DNA of 64,000 nt from Cryobacterium sinapicolor (GCF_004403465.1 NZ_SOGQ01000077.1:1-64000), one strand, 5' to 3'; positions 27,072 through 37,850 are shown, counted from the stretch's first letter. Program-made: numbers and translations. Notes: generated from the letters alone by a model not told the origin.

Positions 27072-28165
27072 GAGGATCTCCGTTTCGGAAGGCGGTCGCG
27101 GGGAGTGTTGGGGCGGCCGGGTCCTCGACTGGCGAATTCACGCGCCTGGTCGCTTTCGTAGCGGTCGGCCTGCTTCTGCGCGTCGTACTCGGTCCAGGCG
27201 TCGACGATCCGGCCCACGAGGGAGTGCCGCACGACGTCGGCACTGGTCAGACGCACGAAACGGATGTCGTCGACCCCGTCGAGCACCCGGCTCACCAGGC
27301 GCAGCCCGCTCGATCCAGCCGGCAGGTCGATCTGGGTGATGTCCCCGGTCACGACCATTTTGGAACCGAACCCCAGGCGGGTCAGGAACATCTTCATCTG
27401 CTCGGGGGTGGTGTTCTGCGCCTCGTCGAGCACGACGAAGGAGTTGTTGAGCGTGCGTCCACGCATATAGGCGAGCGGGGCCACCTCGATGGTTCCGGCG
27501 GCCAGCAGCTTGGGCACGAGCTCCGGGTCCATCATCTCGTTCAGGGCGTCGTAGAGCGGGCGCAGGTACGGGTCGATCTTCTCGGTGAGGCTGCCCGGCA
27601 GGAAGCCGAGCCGTTCCCCGGCCTCGACGGCCGGGCGGGTGAGGATGATCCGGTCGACCTCCTTGCGCTGCAGCGCCTGCACGGCCTTGGCCATCGCCAG
27701 GTAGGTCTTTCCGGTGCCGGCCGGCCCGACCCCGAACACGATGGTGTCGGTGTCGATGGCGTCGACGTATTCCTTCTGCCCGATGGTCTTGGGGCGGATG
27801 CTCTTCCCTCGGGAGCTGAGGATGGCCGGGCCGAGGCGTTCGGACGGGCTTGTGGAACTGTCCTCGTGCAGCATCCGTGACGACGTGCTCACCTCGGACT
27901 CGGCGAGGTCGCGGCCGCCGCTCACCATGAGCAGCAGTTCCTCGATCAGGCGCCGCGCCGCCTCGACCTGCTCGGTCTGGCCGGTGAGGGTGATCTCGTT
28001 GCCGCGCACGTGCACGCTGACTCCGGGGTGTTCCTTCTCGACGGTGGCGAGCAGGCGGTCGTCGGCGCCCAGCAGGCGCACCATGGCGACGCCATCGACC
28101 GTGATGTGTACCTCGGCCTGGCCGGGACCCTCCGTTCCGGGCCCCGTGGTCTCAGCGGAAGCCAA
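27068..28165 (-). CDS. phoH: PhoH-family ATPase
   Basis: A 365-residue cytoplasmic protein with an N-terminal KH-like RNA-binding segment (about residues 15-80) and a P-loop NTPase domain: Walker [15 protein letters not shown], Walker [15 protein letters not shown]. It probably acts in RNA processing with YbeY. I chose the TTG at 28165 because GGGGAGGGA lies about 5 bases upstream; this overlaps the HIT gene end by 14 bases. An ATG-started longer frame to 28252 lies inside the HIT gene. Confidence 0.92.
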   Translation of the reverse strand: MASAETTGPGTEGPGQAEVHITVDGVAMVRLLGADDRLLATVEKEHPGVSVHVRGNEITLTGQTEQVEAARRLIEELLLMVSGGRDLAESEVSTSSRMLHEDSSTSPSERLGPAILSSRGKSIRPKTIGQKEYVDAIDTDTIVFGVGPAGTGKTYLAMAKAVQALQRKEVDRIILTRPAVEAGERLGFLPGSLTEKIDPYLRPLYDALNEMMDPELVPKLLAAGTIEVAPLAYMRGRTLNNSFVVLDEAQNTTPEQMKMFLTRLGFGSKMVVTGDITQIDLPAGSSGLRLVSRVLDGVDDIRFVRLTSADVVRHSLVGRIVDAWTEYDAQKQADRYESDQAREFASRGPGRPNTPRDRLPKRRSS

Positions 28166-28526
28166 GCGTTCCCTCCCCGAGGGTTCCGGCGGCGGTCTGC
28201 GGGGCGAGCAGGTGCGCATGAACGTGGAAGACGGTCTGTCCGACTGCGGCACCGGTATTGAACACGAGCCGGAACTGGCCGTTCGACACCGTGGCCGCCA
28301 CAGCGTTGGCGACCTCGACGAGTTCGACGAGGAGCCCGGGGTCTCCGGCCGCGAGTTCGACGACGTTGCTGTACTGGGACGTTTTCGGCGTGATCACGAT
28401 GTGCACGGGCGCCTGCGGGGCGATGTCGTTGAAGGCGATGATCCGGTCGGTTTCGGCGACAATGGTCGCCGGGATCTCGCGCGCGGCGATACGGGTGAAG
28501 ATGGACGGTTCTCCGGTGGAAGACAT
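28152..28526 (-). CDS. HIT-family nucleotide-binding protein
   Basis: A 124-residue histidine-triad hydrolase of the HINT type, which cleaves adenosine phosphoramidates or related nucleotides. The triad HVHAHLL (H-x-H-x-H) is near the C-terminus, and IFTRIAAREIPATIVAETD is at the start. It sits between rsmE and phoH, an order typical of actinobacteria. Confidence 0.95.
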   Translation of the reverse strand: MSSTGEPSIFTRIAAREIPATIVAETDRIIAFNDIAPQAPVHIVITPKTSQYSNVVELAAGDPGLLVELVEVANAVAATVSNGQFRLVFNTGAAVGQTVFHVHAHLLAPQTAAGTLGEGTLGFR

Positions 28527-28548
28527 ATCTCTATCTTAAGCTCGCGCG

Positions 28549-29289
28549 CTACCAGCGGCCGAGCGTCGAGTTCAGAATGGAGAGCGCGGCTGGACCCGCG
28601 GTGGAGGTGCGCAGCACGTTGTCCCCCAGCCGCACCGGGGTGGCGCCGGCCTGCTCCAGCAGGGTCAGCTCGGCCGGGGAGATACCGCCCTCGGGGCCGA
28701 CGACGAGCAGGATCTCCCGGTCGTCGGTCGGCGCCGCCTGCGACGTGAGGCGTTCAGTCGCGGAGGGTTCCAATAGCAGCATTCGGGTGGAGCCGGCCAG
28801 CTCGGCCAGCATTTTTGTGCTCATCAGGTCCGCGACAGTGGGCAGCCACGCGCGGATCGACTGCTTGGAGGCCTCGCGCACGATGCTGGACCAGCGATCT
28901 CGGCCCTTCTGCACCTTCGCACCCTCCCAGCGGGTCACCGACCGGGATGCGGCCCAGGGGATGACCCCGTCGATGCCGAGCTCCGTGGCAGCCTGCACGG
29001 CCAGTTCGTCCCGGTCTCCCTTGGCGAGGGCCTGGACCAAACGGATGCGCCGCGTCACGCGCGCGGTCACGGTCACCGTTTCGACGCGCAGGGTCAACAG
29101 GCTCGCGTCCGCGCCGACCACGGTGGCGGAGAGCATCAGCCCGGCCCCGTTCCCGATCTGCAGGTGCTCACCCGGTCGCACCCGGCTGACGGTGACCGCG
29201 TGCCGCGCCTCGGCGCCGGTGATCCCGACGACTGCCCCCGGCACGCAGTCGGTGGCCAGGAGCGCCTCATCGATGAAGAAATGTGCCAT
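28549..29289 (-). CDS. rsmE: 16S rRNA (uracil1498-N3)-methyltransferase
   Basis: A SPOUT-class SAM methyltransferase modifying U1498 of 16S rRNA. The 246-residue protein has an N-terminal PUA-like domain and the knotted C-terminal domain with LLVVGPEGGISPAELTLL and LGDNVLRTSTAGPAALSIL. It lies 6 bases after dnaJ and shares that operon. Confidence 0.95.
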   Translation of the reverse strand: MAHFFIDEALLATDCVPGAVVGITGAEARHAVTVSRVRPGEHLQIGNGAGLMLSATVVGADASLLTLRVETVTVTARVTRRIRLVQALAKGDRDELAVQAATELGIDGVIPWAASRSVTRWEGAKVQKGRDRWSSIVREASKQSIRAWLPTVADLMSTKMLAELAGSTRMLLLEPSATERLTSQAAPTDDREILLVVGPEGGISPAELTLLEQAGATPVRLGDNVLRTSTAGPAALSILNSTLGRW

Positions 29290-29295
29290 GGACGT

Positions 29296-30417
<1,122 letters not shown>

Positions 30418-30496
30418 AGCTGGCTCTCCTAGGTCTGTTCTGAAATATGGGTTCGTTCTGAATGCGGGCCCCCGACCTCTGGGCAGGGGGACCTGG

Positions 30497-31534
30497 TCAA
30501 TTCTCGCCGAGAAGGCGTGAAAGGTAGCGGGCGACCGCTCGGACGGCCGCCATGTTGTTTGAATAGTCCATTCGGGTGGGGCCCAGCACGCCGAGGCGGG
30601 CCAGGTTGCCGCCCTGCGACGAGTAGCCGCTGGTGAGCACGGATGTCTCGGCCAGACCGAACGGGGCGTTCTCCCGGCCGATGCTGACAGACACGCCGTG
30701 CTGGTCGGTGGCCATCTCACCGAACAGCCGCAGGAGCACGACCTGTTCTTCGATGGCCTCGAGCACCGGGTAGATACTGCCGGTGAAGTCTTCCTCGGTG
30801 CGCACGAGGTTGGCGGCGCCGGCCATCACGAGCCGGTCCTGCCGGTTCGCGCCGACCTGGTCGCGCAGTGTGCCGATGATCAGCTCCACGGCTTCCTGCT
30901 GATCGAACGAGCCGAGGTCGGCGGCGGCGGTCAGGGTGCCCGCGGTGAGGGAACCGGCGGCCTCGCTCATGCCGAGACCGACCAGGGCCGCATTCAGCCG
31001 GGCCCGCAGCTCGACCAGAACGGTTTCCGCCAGCGGCCGGGGCAGGTCGACGACGCGCTGCTCGACACGTCCGGCATCCGTGATCAGAACGGACAGGAGG
31101 CGGGTTTCGGATAGAGGAACCAGTTCGATATGGCGCACCTTCGCGCGGGACAGCGACGGATACTGCACCAGCGCGACTTGGTGGGTGAGCTGGGAGAGCA
31201 GCCGCACGCTGCGGGCCAGCACCTCGTCGAGGTCGGCCGATTGGCCGAGGAACGTCTCGATGGCCTGGCGCTGCGCCGCCGAGAGCGGCCGCAGATCGGC
31301 GAGGTGGTCGACAAACAGGCGGTAACCCTTGTCGGTGGGGATCCGGCCCGACGAGGTGTGCGGGGCCGCGATCAACTCCTCCTCTTCGAGCAGGGCCATG
31401 TCGTTGCGGATCGTGGCCGCCGAGACCCCGAAGGAGTGCCGGTCGACGATAGATTTGGACCCGACGGGTTCGCGGGAGGCAACGTAGTCCTGAACGATCA
31501 CCCGCAGGACTTCGAGACTGCGATCGGACACCAT
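30497..31534 (-). CDS. hrcA: Heat-inducible transcription repressor HrcA
   Basis: A 345-residue dimeric repressor of class I heat-shock genes. An N-terminal winged helix ([20 protein letters not shown], then [19 protein letters not shown]) binds CIRCE; a GAF-like domain and a C-terminal dimerisation part follow. The ATG at 31534 has GGAGG about 10 bases upstream. A CIRCE-like dyad lies 40 bp further up, so it should autoregulate the hrcA-dnaJ-rsmE... transcript. Confidence 0.96.
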   Translation of the reverse strand: MVSDRSLEVLRVIVQDYVASREPVGSKSIVDRHSFGVSAATIRNDMALLEEEELIAAPHTSSGRIPTDKGYRLFVDHLADLRPLSAAQRQAIETFLGQSADLDEVLARSVRLLSQLTHQVALVQYPSLSRAKVRHIELVPLSETRLLSVLITDAGRVEQRVVDLPRPLAETVLVELRARLNAALVGLGMSEAAGSLTAGTLTAAADLGSFDQQEAVELIIGTLRDQVGANRQDRLVMAGAANLVRTEEDFTGSIYPVLEAIEEQVVLLRLFGEMATDQHGVSVSIGRENAPFGLAETSVLTSGYSSQGGNLARLGVLGPTRMDYSNNMAAVRAVARYLSRLLGEN

Positions 31535-31573
31535 GACTCTCGCCTCCTCCCAGCGTCGTGAGTGCAGCACTGG

Positions 31574-31600
31574 TTGGCACTCGGGGTATGTGACTGCCAA
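31574..31600 (-). promoter_or_regulatory. CIRCE operator upstream of hrcA
   Basis: TTGGCAGTC-N9-GAGTGCCAA on the minus strand (plus strand arms 31574-31582 and 31592-31600) matches the CIRCE consensus TTAGCACTC-N9-GAGTGCTAA with A-to-G changes in both arms and one further mismatch. A -10-like TATGAT (31605-31600) abuts it, so bound HrcA would block transcription start. Confidence 0.85.
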
Positions 31601-31701
31601 TCATACCGCGACCGGCTGGGCTTCCCCATTGCTCCCGAATGTCTGGGCGCGGTAACTTTGGCATGTACCACCCCTTCCCCTGTGCACTGAAAGGCACGAT
31701 C

Positions 31702-32151
31702 ATGAGCAATTTCACCGGTCCCGGACCCGGACCCGATGATCCCTACCAGGGCCAGCGGCCGCCGCAACCGCCGTATCAGCCTGCCGCCCCCGGACCGTCA
31801 CCTGTGTCCGAGGCGGATGACCGCCAGTGGGCGTCCCTCGCCCACCTCGGCGGGATCCTGATGTTCCTGCCGTCCCTGGTGCTGTGGCTGCTCTTCAAGG
31901 ACCGCGGACCCCTGACCGGCGTCGAGGCCAAGGAAGCGCTCAATTTTCAGATCACACTTCTGATCGGCTACTTCGCGGTCAACTTCTTTGCGACGGTCAT
32001 CGGCTTCCTCACGTTCGGCATCGGCGGCGTCATCGGTGGTCTCGCCTGGGTGCTCTACATCCTCGGCGTAGTCTTCTCGGTGCTCGGCTATCTCCAGGCC
32101 AAGGATGGGAACCACTACCGGTACCCGTTCGCCCTGCGCCTCATCAAGTAG
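31702..32151 (+). CDS. DUF4870-type membrane protein
   Basis: A 149-residue protein with a Pro/Gly/Gln-rich cytoplasmic N-terminus and about three membrane segments. The DUF4870 signature is visible: DDRQWASLAHLGGILMFLPS, then a loop with EAKEALNFQITL, and a C-terminal YRYPFALRLIK. Function is unknown. The ATG at 31702 follows AAAGG. It is the first of a tandem pair of paralogues. Confidence 0.88.
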   Translation: MSNFTGPGPGPDDPYQGQRPPQPPYQPAAPGPSPVSEADDRQWASLAHLGGILMFLPSLVLWLLFKDRGPLTGVEAKEALNFQITLLIGYFAVNFFATVIGFLTFGIGGVIGGLAWVLYILGVVFSVLGYLQAKDGNHYRYPFALRLIK

Positions 32152-32187
32152 CCGGCCCGAGCCAGTCTTTTCTATCGAAGGAGCAAC

Positions 32188-32562
32188 ATGTCCGATTACA
32201 CCCCGCCTCCGCCTAACCCGTACCAGGCACCGACTCAACTGAACCCGGCCGACGAGAAGCTGTGGGCCACTCTCATCCACATCGGTGGGATTCTGTTCGG
32301 CCCGCTGCCCGCTCTGGTCGGCTACATCGTGCTCAAGGAACGCGGCCCGTTCATCCGGGCACACACGGCGGCCGCCCTGAACTTCCAGCTGACGCTGCTG
32401 CTCGCCTACATCGTGGGTTCGGTCCTCACCATCGTCGTCGTCGGCTTCCTGCTCCTGGCTGCCGCCTGGGTGCTGGCGATCGTCTTCGGCATCATGGCCG
32501 CCCTTGCGGCGAACCGGGGCGAGTACTACACGTACCCGCTCACGATCAAGTTCGTGAACTAG
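32188..32562 (+). CDS. DUF4870-type membrane protein, second copy
   Basis: A 124-residue paralogue of the preceding gene, with a short Pro-rich N-terminus, DEKLWATLIHIGGILFGPLP, AALNFQLTLLLAYIVGS and an ending YTYPLTIKFVN. GAAGGAG precedes the ATG, and the 36-bp gap suggests one transcript. The pair probably forms a hetero-oligomer or arose by recent duplication; both are inference. Confidence 0.88.
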   Translation: MSDYTPPPPNPYQAPTQLNPADEKLWATLIHIGGILFGPLPALVGYIVLKERGPFIRAHTAAALNFQLTLLLAYIVGSVLTIVVVGFLLLAAAWVLAIVFGIMAALAANRGEYYTYPLTIKFVN

Positions 32563-33789
32563 TCAGTCCGCGACCAGTCGGCGCACGACGGCATCCGCCA
32601 GGAGGCGTCCTCTTCGGGTCAGTTCGACGGACCCGGAGAGGGCTGCTCGCGCGTCGATGAGTTCGTCAGCGATCAGCCCGGCCACCTCGCGGCGGCCGAG
32701 CGGGCCGAGGGAGTCGATGCGAATTCCCTCGCGGATGCGGGTGAGCAGCAGCACCCGCTCCACTTCCTGGGTGGCCGCGTCGAGGGTCTCCCGACCCGCG
32801 GCCGGTGAGTCGCCGGCGCGGATCCGGTCGCCATAGGCCGACGGATGCTTGACGTTCCACCAGCGCACCCCGCCGATGTGGCTGTGCGCTCCGGGCCCGA
32901 CGCCCCACCAGTCCTGGCTGCGCCAGTAGGCAAGGTTGTGGCGGGAACGGTGAGCGTGGTCCGTGGCCCAGTTGCTCACCTCGTACCAGCTGTAGCCGGC
33001 CCGCGACAGAAGGTCATCGGCCAACTCGTAGAACTCCGCCTGCACGTCGTCGTCGACCGAGGCCAACTCGCCGCGCTTGATCTGGCGGGCGAGTTTGGTG
33101 CCCTCCTCAACGATGAGCGAGTACGCGCTGATGTGCGTGGGTGCCTGACGGATGGCGTGCTCGAGGCTGGTGCGCCAATTCGCGAGGGTCTCCCCCGGAG
33201 TGCCGTAGATCAGGTCGAGGGACACGTCGAGGCCGGCCTCGCGGGCCCACTGCACGACCAGTGGCACGCGCTCGGGGTCGTGGGTGCGCTCGAGGGTGGC
33301 CAGCACGCTCGGCACAGCGGACTGCATGCCGAAGGACACCCGGGTGAAGCCTGACTCGGCGAGGCGGGCGAGGTAGGCGGCGTCGACAGAGTCGGGGTTC
33401 GCCTCGGTGGTCACCTCCGCGTCGGGCGCGATGCCCCAGGTGGAGCGCACGGCCTGCAGCATCCGCACCAGGTCGTCGGCCGGAAGCAGGGTGGGGGTTC
33501 CGCCGCCGAAGAAGACGGTCGCCGCCTCGCGGGCTGGCACGCCCGACAGGGTCAGGATGCGGCCGGCCGCCTCGACCTCGCTGATCGCCTGACCGGCATA
33601 GTCGTGCTGTGATGCGCCGCGCAACTCGGTGGCGGTGTAGGTGTTGAAATCGCAGTAGCCGCAACGCACCCGGCAGAACGGCACGTGCAGGTAGACGCCG
33701 AAGTCGCGCCCGGCCGCCCCCACGGCGGCCGAGGCCGGTAGCAGGCCGTCGCGGGGTGCGGGGTCGCCGAGAGGGAGGGCACTGCCCAT
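32563..33789 (-). CDS. hemW: Radical-SAM heme chaperone HemW
   Basis: A 408-residue CPO3-related protein that carries heme to respiratory enzymes; older annotation is oxygen-independent coproporphyrinogen oxidase. The 4Fe-4S motif CRVRCGYC (C-x3-C-x2-C) and the adjoining DFNTYT identify it, with VFFGGGTPTLLP and a C-terminal winged helix. The ATG at 33789 follows the DUF1990 stop closely; a longer open frame to 34026 is rejected. Heme supply may matter for the cytochrome bd genes in this window. Confidence 0.94.
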   Translation of the reverse strand: MGSALPLGDPAPRDGLLPASAAVGAAGRDFGVYLHVPFCRVRCGYCDFNTYTATELRGASQHDYAGQAISEVEAAGRILTLSGVPAREAATVFFGGGTPTLLPADDLVRMLQAVRSTWGIAPDAEVTTEANPDSVDAAYLARLAESGFTRVSFGMQSAVPSVLATLERTHDPERVPLVVQWAREAGLDVSLDLIYGTPGETLANWRTSLEHAIRQAPTHISAYSLIVEEGTKLARQIKRGELASVDDDVQAEFYELADDLLSRAGYSWYEVSNWATDHAHRSRHNLAYWRSQDWWGVGPGAHSHIGGVRWWNVKHPSAYGDRIRAGDSPAAGRETLDAATQEVERVLLLTRIREGIRIDSLGPLGRREVAGLIADELIDARAALSGSVELTRRGRLLADAVVRRLVAD

Positions 33790-33793
33790 TCGG

Positions 33794-34441
33794 TTAGACC
33801 GCGCCGATCGGATGCAGCGCGCGCAGGTACCGTGCTGTGATTTTCGACTGCTGCCGTCGCACGAGCGGCCAGCCGAGCCGGTAGACCCAGGAACTGGGGC
33901 GCGAGAAGGCACGGATGGTGAGCCAGACCGAGTCGTCCGCGCGCCTCTCGACGATGAATGACTCCTCACCGCTGGCTGGGTGCCCGGCCATGGTGCCGTA
34001 GGCGTAGCCGAGGCGGTTGGGCTCATCGATCACGTAGACCACACGCACGGGGGCGTCGATCGTGAAGGGCCCGAACTTGGTCGTGAGGTGCGCGGACATC
34101 CCGTTGACGATGTAGGGGGTTCCGTCCTCGGCGAAGACGGCCTCGTCCGGCTCGACCTTCTGGTTGCGGGCGGCCTGACCGTCGGCGTCGAAGACGAGCC
34201 CCGTGTACTGCTGACCGGTGCCGTCCAGAAGGTCGGTGACGGTCATGCCGCTCCCCCGCTGCACACCCCAGGTCATCAGCGACTTCGAGGCGAGCTCGAA
34301 GCGCTCCTCGCCGCTGCCGAGGCGCACGGTGCGCTCGAGGGGCCGGTACCCCTTGGGTGGGAACCGGAGAAGGTCGGGGGCGAGGGTGCCGCCGATGGAC
34401 GCGTAGGTGACGGCTGTGTCGGTGAAGGTGGCGCGGCGCAT
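33794..34441 (-). CDS. DUF1990-family protein
   Basis: A 215-residue protein of the DUF1990 family, recognised by the start RRATFTDTAVTYASIGGT, LERTVRLGSGEERFE and RLGYAYGTMAGHPASGEESF. Some relatives are called YndJ-like or lipid-binding; function is unknown. The ATG at 34441 lies 4 bases after the lepA stop. It forms lepA-DUF1990-hemW. Confidence 0.88.
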   Translation of the reverse strand: MRRATFTDTAVTYASIGGTLAPDLLRFPPKGYRPLERTVRLGSGEERFELASKSLMTWGVQRGSGMTVTDLLDGTGQQYTGLVFDADGQAARNQKVEPDEAVFAEDGTPYIVNGMSAHLTTKFGPFTIDAPVRVVYVIDEPNRLGYAYGTMAGHPASGEESFIVERRADDSVWLTIRAFSRPSSWVYRLGWPLVRRQQSKITARYLRALHPIGAV

Positions 34442-34445
34442 CCGT

Positions 34446-36293
34446 CTACTTCTTCTTCGGGGGTTCGTCGCCGGACAGGGCGGCAATGAACGCCTCCTGG
34501 GGAACCTCGACCCGGCCGACCATCTTCATTCGCTTTTTTCCCTCTTTCTGCTTCTCCAGCAGCTTGCGCTTGCGGGAGATGTCACCGCCGTAGCACTTGG
34601 CGAGGACGTCCTTGCGAATGGCGCTGATCGACTCGCGTGCGATGATACGGGCGCCGATCGCGGCCTGGATGGGAACGTCGAACTGCTGCCTCGGGATGAG
34701 TTTCCGGAGGCGCCCGGTCATCAGCACGCCGTAGTCGTAGGCCTTGTCGCGGTGCACGATCGCGCTGAACGCGTCGACCTGTTCGCCCTGCAACAGGATG
34801 TCGACCTTGACCAGGTCGGCCTCCTGCGAGCCGATCGGCTCGTAGTCGAGCGAGCCGTAGCCGGCGGTGCGGCTCTTCAGGTTGTCGAAGAAGTCGAACA
34901 CGATCTCGCCGAGCGGCATCGTGTAGCGGATCTCGACCCGGTCTTCACCGAGGTAGTCCATGCCGAGCAGGGTTCCGCGGCGGCTCTGGCAGAGTTCCAT
35001 GATCACACCGACGTAGTCCTTGGGCGCGAGGATGGCCGCCTTCACGATGGGCTCCTCGACCTTGGCGATCTTGCCGTTCGGGAACTCGCTCGGGTTGGTC
35101 ACCGTGACCGACTTCTTATCGTCGGTGGTGACCTCGTAGATCACGCTGGGAGCGGTGGTGATCAGGTCGAGGCCGAATTCGCGGTCGAGCCGCTCGGTGA
35201 TGATCTCGAGGTGCAGCAGGCCGAGGAAGCCGCAGCGGAAACCGAATCCGAGGGCGACGGATGTCTCGGGCTCGTAGACGAGGGACGCGTCGGAGAGCTT
35301 GAGCTTGTCGAGGGCCTCGCGGAGGGCCGGGTAGTCGCTGCCGTCGATCGGGTACAGGCCCGAGAAGACCATCGGCTTGGGCTCGGTGTAACCGGGCAGG
35401 GCGACGGTCGCGGGGCGGAGCGCCGTGGTGACCGTGTCGCCGACCTTCGACTGGCGCACATCCTTCACGCCCGTGATCAGGTAGCCGACCTCGCCGACTC
35501 CGAGGCCCTTGCTGTTGGTGGGCTCGGGCGAGGTGACGCCGATCTCGAGGATCTCGTGCGTGGCCCGGGTCGACATCATCTGGATCTTCTCGCGCGGGCC
35601 CAGCTTGCCGTCGATCATGCGCACGTAGGTGACGACGCCGCGGTAGCTGTCGTAGACCGAGTCGAAGATCATCGCGCGGGCCGGGGCGGCCGGGTCGCCC
35701 ACCGGGGCCGGGATGAGGCGGGTGGCCCGGTCCAGGAGTTCGGCGACGCCGACGCCGGTCTTACCGGAGACCCGGAGCACGTCGTCGGGGCTGCCGCCGA
35801 TCAGGCTGGCGAGCTCCTTCGCATACTTGTCGGGGTCAGCGGCCGGCAGGTCGATCTTGTTCAGCACCGGGATGATGGTGAGGTCGTTCTCCAGCGCCAG
35901 GTAGAGGTTGGCGAGGGTCTGCGCCTCGATGCCCTGGGCGGCGTCGACGAGGAGGATGGCTCCCTCGCACGCGGCCAGGCTGCGGGACACCTCATAGGTG
36001 AAGTCCACATGGCCGGGAGTGTCGATCATGTTCAGTGCGTAGGTCTGGCCGTCGAGTTCCCACGGCATCCGAACGGCCTGGCTCTTGATGGTGATGCCGC
36101 GCTCGCGCTCGATATCCATCCGGTCGAGGTACTGGGCGCGCATCGAACGGTCGTCGACGACGCCGGTGATCTGCAGCATCCGGTCGGCCAGCGTGGACTT
36201 GCCGTGGTCGATGTGGGCGATGATGCAGAAGTTGCGGATGAACTCGGGCGGGGTGGCGGCCGGTTCAAGCGCCGTGAGGGGTCTCGGTGACAT
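34446..36293 (-). CDS. lepA: Elongation factor 4 (LepA) GTPase
   Basis: A ribosomal GTPase that back-translocates stalled ribosomes or aids 30S assembly. The 615-residue protein has G1 [10 protein letters not shown]3 DTPGHVDF, G4 NKIDLP, domains II-III and V and the LepA-specific C-terminal domain ([20 protein letters not shown]). An extra 20-residue N-terminus precedes the G domain. The gene is followed by DUF1990 and hemW. Confidence 0.97.
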   Translation of the reverse strand: MSPRPLTALEPAATPPEFIRNFCIIAHIDHGKSTLADRMLQITGVVDDRSMRAQYLDRMDIERERGITIKSQAVRMPWELDGQTYALNMIDTPGHVDFTYEVSRSLAACEGAILLVDAAQGIEAQTLANLYLALENDLTIIPVLNKIDLPAADPDKYAKELASLIGGSPDDVLRVSGKTGVGVAELLDRATRLIPAPVGDPAAPARAMIFDSVYDSYRGVVTYVRMIDGKLGPREKIQMMSTRATHEILEIGVTSPEPTNSKGLGVGEVGYLITGVKDVRQSKVGDTVTTALRPATVALPGYTEPKPMVFSGLYPIDGSDYPALREALDKLKLSDASLVYEPETSVALGFGFRCGFLGLLHLEIITERLDREFGLDLITTAPSVIYEVTTDDKKSVTVTNPSEFPNGKIAKVEEPIVKAAILAPKDYVGVIMELCQSRRGTLLGMDYLGEDRVEIRYTMPLGEIVFDFFDNLKSRTAGYGSLDYEPIGSQEADLVKVDILLQGEQVDAFSAIVHRDKAYDYGVLMTGRLRKLIPRQQFDVPIQAAIGARIIARESISAIRKDVLAKCYGGDISRKRKLLEKQKEGKKRMKMVGRVEVPQEAFIAALSGDEPPKKK

Positions 36294-36371
36294 GGTCTGG
36301 CAATTCTCCCATAGGTGGCTGGGTCCCCGTTTCGCCGCTGCTGCTCCGCGTTCCAGGCGGCCGCTCTGGAC

Positions 36372-36461
36372 CGCTCAGCGCTCGACGCTCGACGCTCGAC
36401 GCTCGACGCTCGACGCTCAGCGCTCAGCGCTCGACGCTCGACGCTCGACGCTCGACGCTCG
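36372..36461. repeat. Heptamer tandem repeat (CGCTCGA), about 12.9 copies
   Basis: Twelve full 7-bp units plus six bases of a thirteenth. Nine are CGCTCGA; three (36372, 36414, 36421) are CGCTCAG. It lies 79 bp upstream of the lepA start, in a 373-bp gap that otherwise holds a palindromic element (36495-36576) and the hydrolase promoter. Not a multiple of three, so unlikely to be coding. It may vary in copy number by slippage. Confidence 0.92.
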
Positions 36462-36494
36462 CAGCCAACCACTGCCGTGCATCACTGCCGTGAA

Positions 36495-36576
36495 CCACTT
36501 CGACGGAGAATTTCCCGAAAATGAGCTTTTTCCACCCATCTGTGTCCGATTTCGGAAAAATGTCCGTCGAATTCGT
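36495..36576. repeat. Dispersed palindromic element, copy 1
   Basis: About 82 bp with imperfect inverted arms: CTTCGACGGAGAATTTCCCG on the left and a near-complement ending TGTCCGTCGAATTCGT on the right. It shares its right arm and inner GTCCGATTTCGG with copy 2 (48011) and its arms with copy 3 (57904). It lies between divergent lepA and the hydrolase gene. Confidence 0.75.
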
Positions 36577-36666
36577 TCTCACGACTGCACCGAGCAACGG
36601 TTCCCGTGTGAGGCTCCCTCGGTACGGGCCACCTCTGTAATATCGCTGCTCATTGAGGAGGAATGA

Positions 36667-37413
36667 ATGACACCCGCCATCCCCGTTCTCTTCGTCCACG
36701 GGATCCGCACGTCGAGCACCATGTGGCGGCACCAGTTGTTCATGCTGGGCGAGACGGGGCATCCGGCGCTCGCGATCGATCTGCCGGGGCACGGCTCCCG
36801 CATGGACGAACCGTTCACCGTGGCGGGCGCCCTGGCCGCCATCGACGAAGGAGTCGACGCCCTGGGTGGCCGGGTGCTGTTGGTCGGACTGTCCTTGGGC
36901 GGCTACTACGCCATCGAGTACGCCGCACGCCACCCGCAGAAGGTGGCCGGGCTGGTCGCCGCGGGAAGCTGTGCGGTTCCCGCCGGCTGGCCGCTTGACG
37001 CCTACCGGGGACTGGCCCGGCTGATCCGCCGGCTGCCCGACCAGGGACTGTGGCTCCACACCACGCTCGTGCGAGTGCTCCTGCCACCGCACGGGGCCGC
37101 CGACACGCTCTCCGGTGGGGTACCGCTGGGCGTGATGGATGCCGGGCTCGGCGCCACCGGAACCCTCCGCCCGCTCGACAGCCTGGCACGCTATCCCGGA
37201 CCGGTGTGGCTGGTCAACGGTTCACTCGACCAGTTCCGGCTACATGAGCGACGTTTCCTCGCCGCCTGCCGGGACGGCCGCCTCGTGATCGTTCCCCGTG
37301 CGTCGCACCTCGTCAGCCTTGCCCAGCCGGAGCGGTTCGCGGCGGTGCTGCGCGGCATCCTCAAGGACATTGCCATCGACCGGCCGGGTCCGATTGTCGG
37401 CCTGAGCGAATAA
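36667..37413 (+). CDS. Alpha/beta-hydrolase
   Basis: A 248-residue serine hydrolase without signal peptide. The oxyanion region is FVHGIRTSS; the nucleophile elbow is GLSLGGYYA; the acid is probably Asp in NGSLDQF; and the histidine is in ASHLVS. The substrate is unknown; it could be an esterase or a C-C hydrolase. GAGGAGGA lies just before the ATG. It precedes rpsT by 118 bp and is probably separately transcribed. Confidence 0.88.
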   Translation: MTPAIPVLFVHGIRTSSTMWRHQLFMLGETGHPALAIDLPGHGSRMDEPFTVAGALAAIDEGVDALGGRVLLVGLSLGGYYAIEYAARHPQKVAGLVAAGSCAVPAGWPLDAYRGLARLIRRLPDQGLWLHTTLVRVLLPPHGAADTLSGGVPLGVMDAGLGATGTLRPLDSLARYPGPVWLVNGSLDQFRLHERRFLAACRDGRLVIVPRASHLVSLAQPERFAAVLRGILKDIAIDRPGPIVGLSE

Positions 37414-37425
37414 CTGGTATCGTTT
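37394..37425 (+). promoter_or_regulatory. Putative rpsT promoter
   Basis: TTGTCG and TATCGT spaced about 18 bp, beginning inside the hydrolase 3' end. A leader of roughly 100 bases before rpsT would leave room for control by the S20 protein, but I see no definable structure. Confidence 0.4.
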
Positions 37426-37531
37426 CCTGTTGGCTTGCGTGTTGGGTCCCACCCCACACGATTATTGCCGCACGGCGCCCTCTACCGCCAAGCGGCCCAT
37501 CCGAACAAGAACCTAACGAAAGCGTATAAAC

Positions 37532-37795
37532 GTGGCAAATATCAAGTCGCAGATCAAGCGTATCGGCACCAACAAGAAGGCCCAGGAGCGCAACAAGTCG
37601 GTCAAGAGCGAGTTCAAGCGCGCCGTCCGCGCGACGCGCCTCGCGATCGCCTCCGGCGACAAGGACAAGGCCGTCGCCAGCCTCGCCATTGCTTCGAAGA
37701 AGCTCGACAAGGCCGTCAGCAAGGGCGTCATCCACCAGAACCAGGCCGCGAACAAGAAGTCCGCGATCGCCAAGTCGGTCAACGCCCTCGTCTAG
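37532..37795 (+). CDS. rpsT: 30S ribosomal protein S20
   Basis: An 87-residue, Lys/Arg-rich helical protein beginning [20 protein letters not shown] and containing [16 protein letters not shown], diagnostic of S20. The start is GTG with a weak upstream binding site, common for this autoregulated gene. A terminator follows. Confidence 0.97.
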   Translation: MANIKSQIKRIGTNKKAQERNKSVKSEFKRAVRATRLAIASGDKDKAVASLAIASKKLDKAVSKGVIHQNQAANKKSAIAKSVNALV

Positions 37796-37850
37796 TCTCC
37801 GCCTGACCCGGCTCAGGACCCTTCACCGGCCCTGACCGGCGCACACAATC

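Noticed and set aside
32563-34026. HemW starting at 34026
   Set aside because: The extra 79 codons overlap the DUF1990 gene, are Ser/Arg-rich and lack family similarity. The ATG at 33789 fits the family start.
34407-36290. Long open frame (about 627 codons) antisense to lepA
   Set aside because: lepA on the other strand has every EF4 motif. The antisense product has no recognisable domain and is the usual by-product of GC-rich third positions. The same applies to the long antisense frames opposite leuS, leuA, comEC and pyrD-side genes.
36372-36461. CRISPR array
   Set aside because: The units are 7 bp and contiguous, with no unique spacers and no cas genes.
36287-36493. Leu/Asp/Ala/Arg repeat peptides across 36372-36461
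   Set aside because: The heptamer unit is not a multiple of three and reads similarly in all frames. No ribosome binding site or conserved flank is visible.
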